From Macrobrachium rosenbergii (Eukaryota; Arthropoda; Malacostraca; Decapoda; Palaemonidae), in the NCBI RefSeq assembly GCF_040412425.1, contig NC_089788.1:73263220-73327219 (forward strand): a stretch of 64,000 bases of DNA, written 5' to 3'. The notes beneath the pieces were generated by a model that searched no databases, was not told the DNA's origin, and saw only the letters and a program-made list of their open reading frames with translations. This document shows positions 14,401 to 27,701 of the stretch, in pieces (position 1 is the first letter of the stretch; each line of letters opens with the position of its first letter). The position numbers were made by a program, and so were the translations under genes.

Positions 14401-17400
14401 CGTTTCCAGACGAATCCTCGTAAACAAACATATTTTTCCGATTGTTTACAGAGATGGGGTTTAAAATGGTACGTAAGGCTTGGATGCCCTTACTACCTAC
14501 TTTTCCAGCACACAATTTCACCTTGGGATGTAATTCAAACTTAGTCTCCCACACTACTCGACAGGCAAATGCCCCGGCCTTGAATTTCAGGCTTGCTTCT
14601 AAAACTCCTCTGGAATCTGCATCACCATCTTAGAGTAAAAGGTAATTAGCACAATATGCAGAGTAATGCATGTTAAATATCTCAGATTCAATAACATTAA
14701 AGTTTATTTAAAGTAATACTTACATCCTATCTGAAAATTACTTGTTATTTACATAAACTACAAATGCTTTTAAGCAAATATCCTTCTACCACAAAACTTC
14801 CTTGGTGCAGTTTACCAAAACAAAAGAAGCTTATCTCTGGATGGATACTGTCAATATTCTACTACAAAACAAAAGCAAATTAGCATATCATTGGAGACAC
14901 AACACATCTCATGTCCCTGAATTAGAGGGCTTACATCAACATACAATTTTCAAGCCTATGCATATTTTTGGTTATGAATCATGGAGGTTAGTCACTTCCA
15001 TGAACATTATAAACCAAAAATACAGTCACATAGTTACTGACTCATGCATCCTGTCCAAATATCTTTATCATAAGCTGAGAGCAAAAACTTGTTTAAAATG
15101 AATATTTTACTAAAAAAGCTGCTCTTAAAATAAGGACTGAAATGTTATTTTTAATTTTATTATAACAATAAATATAAACTTGAGGGCAGTGACAGATGAT
15201 GCGACCACACATACTGTATTCATTAAAAAAAATTAAAGAAAGTTGGGCAACTAGTTTTCAATACTGTACCTGACTATATTAAAACTAAAATACTCATAGT
15301 CATTTCTTAGCTATAGAAACAGTATTCTCATTTACAATCATTTCTTTAGTACATAAATCAATGCGAGTAACTATATTCAACTCAAAAACCCCTCAAACTC
15401 CCAAGATGTAGATTACTGTAACACTGAAATAAGACAACTGAAAATACTGAGCTGTTTTAATCATGGCAACTATACAGTTTTGACAACTTAAAACATACAA
15501 TAATTAATCATTACTGAAATAAAAGCCCTAGAAACCAACTGCAAGTGGTAATGACATTTGATGAAAACCGAAAAGCTATTATATCAATCAACATACCTTC
15601 AGTATTTCTTCCTTTCGTCTCTTCATGGCGCCATATGTCCTCAGATGTATCTGGTTCTAGCAAACGGTTACACATACGAGTAGAGTGAAGGTCCTGCAGG
15701 AGAAGTGTCTGGTTCACAAGCTTCACGAGGGCTCGAACGCTACGAACCACTTCAGCTTGCACAGAGCGCCAGCGAGACACCTCTCCTTCCGATCTGACGT
15801 AAAATGAATAAATTGTTATACTTCCCGTCACCAATACAAGTATTAGCAGCTAATTCAGCTTTCCTGTTATAAATGGGAATCTACGCACAAGTAAAAGAGG
15901 GTTTTAATTCATACAAATACGTACAGTAAGTGCTATACTTAACATTAAACAGCTTGTACTGATTATGAATCAAGACTGACAAAATGATACGATCAATTGC
16001 AAATTTTGCTAGGGAAAACATTTATAATTATAAAAGAAGCCATAAAATCCTACCATTCACAAGAAATACTGTACAACAAAGCTTACCGACAATGAAAGAA
16101 AGTGTCAACACAGTCACTGGAAACTCTTAAGATAAGCCAAAACTCAGGCAGAAAAGGTCGTACAGCTTCAAAGTCTTGGAGCCAATCACAGCACTCATTA
16201 TCAGAATCACTAATATCTCCTTCACATCCATCTTCAGTTGTTTGCCCTGACTCTAAAAGGCTGGACACATCTGAATAGAGGCCACCTGGAACTGATCCAG
16301 TGCCTGAATTGTGCCGACTTTTAAGCATATCTCCACCTGCACCTTTTGGAAAGCAATATGAATCAAGATTATAAGAGTATTTTTATATTCTGGAAACGCA
16401 AATATAGACTGCGATGGCTGAATGTGAAACAGGCAAAGATCCTGACTGAACCTAAAAATAAAGAACATCTTTACACATCAAAAATTTTTTAAATAATTAG
16501 GATCTAAGATAAAATGGCACTTAGCTCTCATCCGAAAACTTAAATGGAATGAGCCTAAGAGGCTACCGATTTGCTAATGACATGACGAAGTAAATCAACG
16601 TGTTAAAACATTCCTTTTCAACTCACCTGAATTATGTCTGCTTTTTAGTATATCAGCACTGGCACCAGAATTATGACGGCTCTTAAGTTCTGATGAATTC
16701 TGGCGGTTCTTGATCAGTTCTGCCCATAATCCAGAACTGTAAAACATACAACATTATTTAAGGCCAAAAACACAGTATAAAAATATTCAGCTTTTCTTAA
16801 TTTAACATACAACTAGTCTGCTCAACATAAATTTAACAAGTAGTTTGTTAAGACTGCTGTTGTGAAGGATAAACCATTCACTACAAAAAAGGGAAAAACA
16901 GTTTTCAATACTGAAAACATTTCATTTTAAATATAAAAGCTGCCAGATACTCATAGAACTGCCTGCTCTTTTCTATAAATGAAATGTGCCACTTAGCATC
17001 TCTTAGGCATTATCTCAACAGAGACATGAGGTACTCAGAAGTAAAAACTGGGCCATTTCAAAACATATAATTTGCCTCTTTAAAAAAAAAATTGACTTTT
17101 TGCAAACACAAAAGGAAAAAATCACTGTATAAAACACTGCAAACACAAAGGGAAGAAAACCACTTCTGTATAAAACAGAGTTCAAAAAAAGGAGAGAAAA
17201 CAAATGTTATTAAGATTGGTAATTTAAGGATCCATAACTCCTTAACAGACTGCCACATAAAAGAAAACAAAAAGAGGTAAGAAAGATAATCCACATAGTT
17301 CTAAGGCCTGTGTTACTTAACACTAGGATAAGTCAAACAGAAGCACTTTTGAAATGAAAGTAAAGTAACTTAAGCACTGAAGGAATAACTGAACTGCAGA

Positions 17401-20400
17401 TAACACAAATGATAATTTTTGGGTTATGACTAGAAACAAATGAAGGAAATAAGTGAAGAAAACAATAGCACACACACAAAATCCCTCAATTGTTAGCACT
17501 TAAGCGATACAACGAAGAAAATTCTTAAAGCTATCTTCCAGCTTACATGGTCTGTTAAAAAACGTTCAACAGAAGACCTCAATTAGCACTCACCCCACAC
17601 TCACAGTCATTATGCTGCTTGGATTACTACGAAACTGATCCATCGCAGCTTCTGTCACAGAAGGAACAAAATTATCTGTACTGGCAGATTTCCTTATGAC
17701 TTCTGTTGACAACTGTGTTCGTGGGAGGCTTTCAGATCCACATCTAAAGAAGATAAAAACATGTTGTCTTTTATATCCCTTAGTAACAATTACCACAACC
17801 AACCTGAGACTCAAATCCATATTGTTGGCTTACTAAGAATGAGAGAAAATATCAACAGGGGTTAACATACTGTATAATCATACTCCAAGTAAAACAATCG
17901 TATGTTTCTTTCATAATTTTGAGAAACGATGCAAAACTTGGTATTCCTTACTTTAAATCCTAAAAATTTTCATTTTTATGATGCAGATCATACTTACTCT
18001 TTGCAGAAACCTCTACATCTTAAAGTTGTATTGATGATTTCTCAGTCAGACAACGAACACTGAGCTTCAGTAATGTGTCATCTGTATTCACTTTAGAATT
18101 TCAACCGATTACTTTTCCAGTTTTGTAGCCTTCCAAACAACAGACTGGGAAATCAGCCCCTTTAGTTCCCTCTTACAACTATACTCAGAATCTTGGGCAC
18201 TAACTACCCAACATCCATTTTCTATGAACAGTATTGATACAAAAGGACTCAGAACCAAGCAAATCACAATAAAAGGAACATAAGCGAGACACCCATAACC
18301 CGTGTAACAAATTCTGCTTCATAAAAATTGTCTGTTATCTAAACTGACTTCTTGATCTTAGATTTCTGTAAGTCTGAAGACAGTATAATCAAACGCTAAA
18401 ATATTTTTTAAATATAAATATTGATTGCTATAAACATTTCTGTTCTACAACGGCGTTCATTTTGAAATTAAAAATGCAGTGATATTGCATACTGTAAGTG
18501 AACCCACCTGATAAGCTCATTTAAAGGTAATGACAACCGGTGGGCTGCTTCCTTGGCAGACTTTGCAGGCTCAATGCCTGCGGTCTCTGGGACAACCCTC
18601 GAAGAAACAGTGGTAGAACCTTCAACACTTACAGGTGCATCTTCGCCAACATTTTCATCTTTGGCCGTAGTTGAATTATCTATTTTTCCTGAGTCTTTTG
18701 TCTCTCCATTCTTTTCTTCTCTGTCTTCAGGAACGTCTTGATCGACACTGGCTTTGCTCTCGGTGCTTGTGTTCACACTTTCGCCTGAGGTCTTGTTTGA
18801 CAGAGTTGCTCTTTCTTCAGTCTTTTTGCTCTCCTCACGCCCTGTCTCAGTGCTCTGATCCAGCTGCTCAAGACCTTCTATGATAGGGTCTGCATCCTTA
18901 CTCATATTCAGGGGATACTCACTGTCACACAACGAAGGGGTAAGACAGGGACCACTTCTTACCAAGCGTGGATGCCTCTTAACCTCTTTCTGCTCACTCC
19001 CATTAGCCGACTCTTCCCCCTCCCTCTTATCCTGTGACTTCCTGGATGACGTTCCCGAGACATCTGAATTCTTTTTGGGAGACTCTGAAAACCTTGTCCT
19101 CCCATCATGCGACTGGTAGGACGAATCTCGAGAAAACGATGGACGACCCTGTTCGATTTCTGGTAAGAAAATAAAGGACAATCAATTATACGTTCAAAAC
19201 ACACCGATAAGTTTGCAAAGCACAGTTTTTCCATATGCAAGTTACCAATCAATCAAATAACTAGTCATGTACCTCCTAAAAGTAAGTTAAGTGAGCTTTA
19301 GCACACATATACATATCCATCTTTAGCACAATACTACTGAATAAATCCTCGTGCTCCTACCGGAATCCGAGTCAGTTGAATTAATAGAGCCTCGTCTTTC
19401 AGAATCTCTCCTTTCCTTCCTCTCTCGTCTCCTCATCCACTTCTCGCCACGCTGACCAAGGTTCTCTCCATCACCTATGTTCTCTAGTGTACGTCCTGAA
19501 ACAGTAAAATCATAAGGCATTTGTAACCAGTTTCCTTATAAGAAAACAAATTCTTGAAACGGTGGATACGGCAAAACTGCACACAAGCTAATTTCCAACC
19601 AACTAATAATTTTGAAAAGAGCAGCTTCATATTTCAAACTGAATGCATCAAAATGATTGAATTCTGGACTAAGCAACACTTAAAAAGTAAAGGAATAAGA
19701 TTCTTAATAGCAGTGAATATAATGGTGTCACTATGCTTTCCTTCTCAGGCAAGAACACCAGGGATGATAAGAACAGTAGAAAACAAAGAATTTCAATGCT
19801 ATCAGGCATAATAGAGGAACAGATGAAAAAATTCTCATGGAAAAATTCAAACGTCTAGTGAATAACTATTCAGTAATCCTGCAATGCAAAAGATAATTAT
19901 CTGAGGTACTGGAATATATAAGGAAAAAAAAATGTGTCACCCACATGTAGATAGTCTCTCAAAATATATCTGTTGAAGTTTTGAATTCCATATCTAAAAT
20001 ATTAAGTAGATACAGATTACAGATTCTCTTGATATAAGATAAAGCATATGGCAACAGAATAATCAATATGAATTTAAAAACAAGGAAAATATATAGAAAA
20101 TAAATAAAATACACTCGCGAGTGAGTAATTGCGTGAGTAACTTCAATGAAAAATGATAAAACATCCTCTTACAGAAAACTCCCGACATGCTACTCATATT
20201 TTGAAACGTCAAACTGAGTAAAATAATAATACCTGTCTTTCTCAAAAACATTCATATCTAAATTCCAAAAATTATATGAAATTTCCACCATGAAGAATAA
20301 TATTTGAATAACTTTTAACATAATCAGCAACACTTACGATCATTGTCAAACAACACTCGTGTTGTATGAAGCTTGGCCGGCGTTTTCACATCTGGCGACG

Positions 20401-23400
20401 AGAGACTGACTTTGCTGGCTGTGTTTCCTGACTCCATCTGCCTTAGCTGAGCCGCATCATCCGCATGAGGTTGAGGTCTAACGGAGGAAATTCAGGAATG
20501 TCTTCAAAATGAACCTTAAATATGCACATTAAGATATATACAGTAAAGAGAATACAGTATTATCCGTATAACATTATATTAATGTAATTCTGAGTATATG
20601 TGCAATACTGTACTTATATTCATAGTTGTAGACTATGAATGAGTTTTCATCAAAATTTTCAGGAGGTGGCCAGACACCTGACCCTGTCCTCTGAAGGATA
20701 ACTAAGTTCCATTTACATGCTGATTAACATGCCAAAGTAAAGTGCTACAGAAGAGGGTGTTAGGTCAGGCTTCTCCAAGCTCACCTACAGTCCCAAGGAG
20801 TGACACAGACAAAGGAAAATGGACAGGTGATGAAGTTACTCCTGCCTCAACGAGGTAAAGGCAGAAATGGATTCTGACTCTGTGAGCCTAGGCAGTGACC
20901 AGTGTCCTCAAGAACTTTTGGAACTATCAACAAGCTGATACGATAAAAATATGATACTGGTAAACCTTCCATTTAACCCCCCAAAATAAATGAAACCTCA
21001 TGGAGGATGGGTGGACTGGCATGTAAAAGTACATGTCCTAAATATCTAACAAAACCAGGATGTCCCCATTCCTTATCAACCTCTTCACAAAGTCCAGTTT
21101 CCATCCTGAAAGAAGTCAACTGGAGAATTCTTTTGAGCTGCCTGAGGCCTACAATAAGCTTCCAATAAGCTTCTGGGACTCTGACTTCCTCCCTCTTCAA
21201 CATTAACTTAACTTCCACATGCAACGGTCGCAGCCTGTCACTGCTGTGGGAACAGTAATCAAAACACACTGAGTGCATTGGTTGGTGAACAACCTACTTG
21301 GAGAGAACAAATAGGCAAATGAGGACTCTTGGCTTGAAAAGACCTCTGGGGGCTGTATTGAAATTAAGATGTCTACGCAAGAACATGGAAGACTTTTGAT
21401 GCTGAAGGGTTGAGGAGCCAGAGGCACCAGCTGGTGCAAGGCTCTGGACAATTAGGTGACCTGCAAGGTGAAGCTGGTGGCTTTGGATTTCATTTCTTCA
21501 CGAGATGAAATAAGCAAGTGGCAAATGGTATTAGTGAAAGATCGCTAACATTACCCCTGAATAGTTTAACCTGATCAGTGATTTTAAATACACAACTATG
21601 TAACTTACCTTACTATGATGAACTGACTCTTGAATCCCAGCGGTGGAACAAGAGAAGAGAAATGCCTCCTGCGGATCTGATTTTTGTCCTGTACAACATA
21701 ATAAAGCAAGCCCTCTTTCTCTAGGTGATGACCTGCCACGCTTAACCTTCCAAATTCCTGCGGAAATTTATGGGAATTTTTACATAAAATATTCTACAGT
21801 ACCTGTTCCTGAGCTCAGTCTGCAAGTCTGTGATATCTTTAGTGGGTTCACCCTTATGCAATTTTTTCTCTTGTCACTGAACTTTTTATCTGCATAATTT
21901 TGTTTTTCTTTAGTCCTTACACAATCTTGGCCTAAATATATATTACATATTCTATAATACATGATGAGTTTTTTATAATATAAGATATATTAAATATATA
22001 CAAAAGATCTAAAGAGTATACATATTACTTCTCTACCTACTAAACTGCATTAAATATGACAAAAGCAAAAGCTTCTGTGAAGCAAAAAGGCCTACAATGT
22101 GAAATGTTTTCAAAACAATTTTCTTTTAAGTAAAATGTTTCTCTCTGAACATAATGAAATCATAAACAAACAAAAAATGTAGTCATCTAAATGGAACAGT
22201 GTCAAGATTCCTACGTCAATTATATTCCCAGTTTTAGACTTAATCCATAAATGGGTGAGTCTGAGCGCAATCTAAAATTACTGTGGTATCTAGGCCTCTC
22301 TGACAACTTACCTGTATAAACTTGTCTCTGCTCTGTTCTATCCCACAAACAAAATTCAGAGGGACAGACTCAGATATGCAATTGCCCGCATGCTTGGAAC
22401 TTTCAACGTGAGCTGCCACCATTTCTAGAGTTTGTTTCGTCAAGGGGAAGACATGCAACATGGCCGACGCAATCTCATCCCGCAACAGCCACTTGATCTG
22501 AGAGAGATAGAGAGAGGACAATATGTCAAGGAATATGCCATATCTCAATCGAACAGGCTCTTGACAAGATTATACCATAAAACCAACTTAAAGGGACTTT
22601 AGATAAAAAATCCTATATGAAAAAAATCTTGAACTGCTATATAAGTGATACAATACATAACACCCAGATAAAAGGAAAATTAAAGGAACACTTCAGATGA
22701 TTAGAACATTTAAAAACACCAATTCTATTGAGTTCTGACACTAGTTACCTATGTACAAGTCACCATAAATCTAAAACATGTGATTAGAGCATACCTCTTC
22801 GACAGTGGATATAACAGCCTGATGTTGGTAATTTGGTAAGTGGCCAAGCTGGTCGTCGTCATCAAGGTACCTGTCACAACATACAATGCAAGTTGTAACA
22901 CGTGGGCATGTTTTCAACTATTTCACATTTTTATTAAATTACCTAATGAGGCAAGGTTCCACCATAATATAGAAATATTTAAGAGAATATGAACATGATC
23001 TTTAGAAACATTTTCCATACATCATATCCAGTCCACAACCCTTGGTATGATTGTATTTGGTATATTTTGGTACATAATCCCAATTCCTGAAATTTGTCCA
23101 CAGTTCACATCTCCTGTTAATTTTACTGTAACATCAACCACAGATTCATATTTGTTTTAATATCAACTCTTGATTTATATTTGTGGTTATAACATCCACG
23201 ACTGATTTCATTTGGTCCAGAGAAATCTGAGGACATGAAGCTTGAAATAATTCTGTCAAAGAACTGCATCAGCAAAAGTACTCACGAATCCTCCATGTCT
23301 GACATAGATGCACATGTTGATTCTGATACGGATCTCCCTCTCTTCAACTGAGGAGAAGCTGAGGAGCACCCACTAGTCAAACGGCCTGTACGTTTGCCCA

Positions 23401-26400
23401 GCAATGCAGCAATAGTCTCACCCATTGTATGTGTGGCTAGGGCTGGAGGCAGCGTCATGCACAACACATCCAGTGTTACACTTACTGTACTTAGGTCTAC
23501 CTCTCTTTCGCTGCTGCTCAAGGAGTGCACTATTTCATCTGTTGACAAAGAATTAATGATTTAAACTGATAAATTCATAGGCACACAAATTATTAGTATA
23601 TCAAATAGTTTACAAATTATCTAATACTCAGGAGAAAGAGCACACCCATAAATTAGGCCTGATGGGGTTCATGTCGAGTGACACCGAAACAATTTCCCAA
23701 ATGATAAGACACTGTTGACTAGATAGGAAACATGAAGAAAAGTAAATGTCTTAAGGCTGTTCCACAAATGAAGGGGGAGGGGGGCGTTCCTCTTCCCAGC
23801 ACATGATAAAGTATAAACAGTGCACTGGAATAACTGAGAACAAGAAACAAATAAAGAGCTCAATGTAAGGGTAATCAAGTTATAATGATAGGAAAAAGTC
23901 ACTTGAAACATATTCAGAAAAGAGTCAAATCATAAGAACATCTAATAAGTGAGAAGGACAAATCCACTTGATAACAGCTTTCCTAGTTCTAGCCTGCCTT
24001 TAACATGAAGTGCAGATGCAAGTTAAAGTAAGAAAGCAAAGCTAATTTATGTGAACATGTCTACACTATGTCTTCATAAGCCAGTGATTATATTACCTAG
24101 GCATGTTGGAACCGTCTTCACAGACAAAGTAGATTCTACGTGGCCACTGAATCGAACTGTACAAGTTAGGTGTAGGAACAGAGGAGGAATCATCCCATCC
24201 ATAAAGTCCAAATTATCGGGCAGAGTGCTCAGGTCCTCGTCTCGTTCACTGATTACAGAGGTCTTGTCTTCATCCCCATCCATGGATGTCAGGCGGCTAT
24301 GAAGACGTCGATAAACTGCAAAAGATAACAAAGCTTAAATATTCAGGTTGTGATGATAAAGTTTCTGATTATTCTAACAGGTAGGGAAGACACATCAAAA
24401 AGGTATTGGTTACCAAGAGATAGTGAGTTCCAAAATTAATATACTCATTGCGATATCTTAATATACATGCTATACATGGGAACTTATGAGCGAATGCCTA
24501 GCTTTTCTTTAACTTTCGAGTTACACCATTACTTAGGAAAAGACTCACACACCCAATTTAGCAAAGTTATCTGTGATAACAAAAAAGCGCTTGCTTTACA
24601 ATTACCACTGCTGCCTATATCCGATCTGAACTCAATACTCTTGTCGTGATCATCTTCATCCTCCTCCTCCTCTCCCAGCTCTTCTTCCTCTTCGTCACAT
24701 CCATTGATGGTTGTGGCATCCTCGATGTCCTCCTCACCCTCGGCAAAAGAATCACAGCGCTGCAAACGGCAATCAGCCATTACGGAATATTCCAAGTATC
24801 AAACTGTAAACTATCATTATTTTAACCATGACATGTTGAGGACAAGACTTTTTTTTTTTTTTACTGAAAACAAGACAATGACAAAAGCACTTGTTGATGA
24901 AGTTCTTGGTGACTTTCTCCTCTTTACAAAGCAAAATATAATTCGACTGGAAATTACGATTACAACGAGATCAAACTTCAATATTCTGAAACACATTTCT
25001 TGTCTTTAATTCACATTTAAACAGAGCACAAATTACTTACTATCTTGAGGCATTTTCTGTTCATTTGAGCCATTAGGTTTGGTGTTACATTGAAATATTC
25101 AATACTATTATCCTCCTAATAACAAGTATTTGTAAACTATTCTTAATTTGCCAAACCAAAATGAGTTTCCATGAACAGAGATAAACCTCAGACTCCAATC
25201 ATTTAAAAAAAGATAATAAAATACAAAAAATTTAAGCATGCACATGCACACTGAATTTATTTGAAAACACTACAAATCTATATTAGTACTGAAATTACCA
25301 AACAAAAGAAAAGCATTTCCTGTACCCTACTAGATTCACACAATGCATGGCAGATCTATGGTCTTCATCATAAACATTGCTACCTAAGAAGAAGAGTAAT
25401 CAGTGACCAAACATTAAGAGATAATATAACTTTTACATAATGACACCAAGTATACAAAGTGCTTGAAGTTACAAATGTCGAAAGTAAAATCAATAGCTAC
25501 GCAGCTGTTAATAATACTAAAACATCTTTATTTCAGAAAATATTTTACTCCTAACTATATACTACTGGATCCCTGTCATTATGGGTGATTTCCTGGTCCT
25601 TATTTGATTTTACTGACAAATTATTTACTCTGTCCCTAAATCACTTATCTTTCTAAGTAACTTTTGACAACTTTGTGTAGCATCAAAATGAGTGCACTGA
25701 TTCAATTTGAAATAATTTCCTCCTGCCATTTCCCAAAACTACAAATCAACACCAACTACCATATAAAGTCTGAAAAAAGATGATGCGAATCACATTCTAA
25801 AGGAGGGTAACTACTAGAAAATCTCATAAGAATTTCCACATTCGTACGTTCTCCAGCACCACAAGAATGTGCCATGTTCTTATAATCCAAGTAAAAATGA
25901 AATCTCATAATACTAGTTTCAGATTAACTACCACGTGATTTGAGCTAAACCTTGAAAGAACCCCTTCGTATATATGATAAAATAAAGCATCAATGAAAAA
26001 TTTAGAAAAAATAAAACCAACAAAAGCACTCAAAGACTGCACGCCCCCCCCGAGGCTGAAAAGTCCATCCCCGTTAAGCTTCCTTCTCCCTTAAAGTTTC
26101 AATTCTCTAACATTATGATTCCATCTCTACCAAAATCTTATCACTTGTTGCAGTCACAAGGCCAAACTTTGATCAAATTTTCTAAATGATTCACACAACC
26201 TTTTGTGTACGGTAACCCTGCTTTTATACAGACGGGTCCAAACAAACAGGCAAACCACGTAAAAAACGTCTGAGAAAGGGGATCAACCTTACTAAAATAG
26301 CTAAACAGCAGGACTGACGAGGATTACCCAATAACGGGTGACATGGACCTGAGTGTGATTTCCGAAAGAACTGTTTGCAATAGTAATTGAAAGAAAATTT

Positions 26401-27164
26401 GTAGTTTTGAATAAATTATTACATGTACCTTAAAACATTATTTTGGAATGAAATATGAAACAACTGCCGACAAAAAACTGAGTCACCTCTGATCACATTT
26501 AAAGTAACTATAACTCAGCTGTTCACGTCATCGACTTACATAATCGTGCCAAATGAATTTGCAAGTGTGATGGAGACATAACAAAAATAAGTGGAAAAAT
26601 CCAGAAAACAGACTGCAAAAAGTTATAAAGATAAACCCTTTTCTTACAACAGGTAGTCAGTTAACTTTAGCAATTATACTGATGAACACAGCTTATACAG
26701 AGTTGTTTTGTATAAATCACAACTGAAATAATTCATATGCCAACATGTTGCATTATAAAAGACATATGCGCGTACTGTACTAACATTATAAACAGAGCAG
26801 CACAATATTACATATAGCCTACATAATTTTATGTGGCCTTCCACAGTGAATATAAATATAAATAAAATATAAACCTACAATTATTGCTTTACACATGCTT
26901 AGATACTGACCTATTTACTAGTTTATGTAAAGCACTCGAGCTATGAAAATTAACAATTACATGAAGTACAGAAGAATAAGAAAATAAGTCACGAGATCTT
27001 TTCGCAATATCTAACAATTCCACCGATGTAGCTTAAACTTCACAAGTTTTAGTGAGAATTTAAGATTCATACGGTATAAAAAAAGGATGCTTTGGAAATC
27101 ATATGCGTGTTATTAAAAGTCTGAGACTACAGTATACAGCACTCTAGTGTATGAATGCTACTAA

Positions 27165-27203
<39 letters not shown>

Positions 27204-27649
27204 TGTAAAATTAGGAGAAAGACCTTCTTTAATGCAGGTTTTGTTAAACAGAATGGCAGTTTCAACAGCATTTATTTTACATAGTAAACGTTCAATTCCT
27301 CTTATCAATTGCTTTTCTTGTGGTGGAATGGTTGCGAGCAATTGACCAATGTTCATTTCCGATGGTACAGCGATGTGTAGGAGGTAGCTCTTGTGGGGTG
27401 TCGACTAGTTTCGCCCTTCTCGTAAGGGCATCATTCAGAACAGGATCGCAGGATGCAATGGCTGTAATGCGTGGATTTCTCCTCTTTTATCTATGTCTGT
27501 TGGCTTGCAGAGTTAGTCGTTCATTTTCATCGGCTATTCGGTCGTAACGTCGTCGGAAAAGCAACTGATAAGACGAATTGAACGTTTACTATATAAAATA
27601 AATGCTGTTGAAACTGCCAGTCTGTTTAACAAAACCTGTATTATTATTA

Positions 27650-27701
<52 letters not shown>

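Noticed and set aside
18553..19119. Open frames on the plus strand opposite exon 17
   Set aside because: They are mirror frames of the long Ser/Glu-rich coding exon; the minus strand has splice sites and phase agreement on both sides.
20973..21451. Minus-strand frames in the intron between exons 14 and 15
   Set aside because: The flanking exons join in phase without them, no conserved motif is present, and the composition suggests an inserted repeat.
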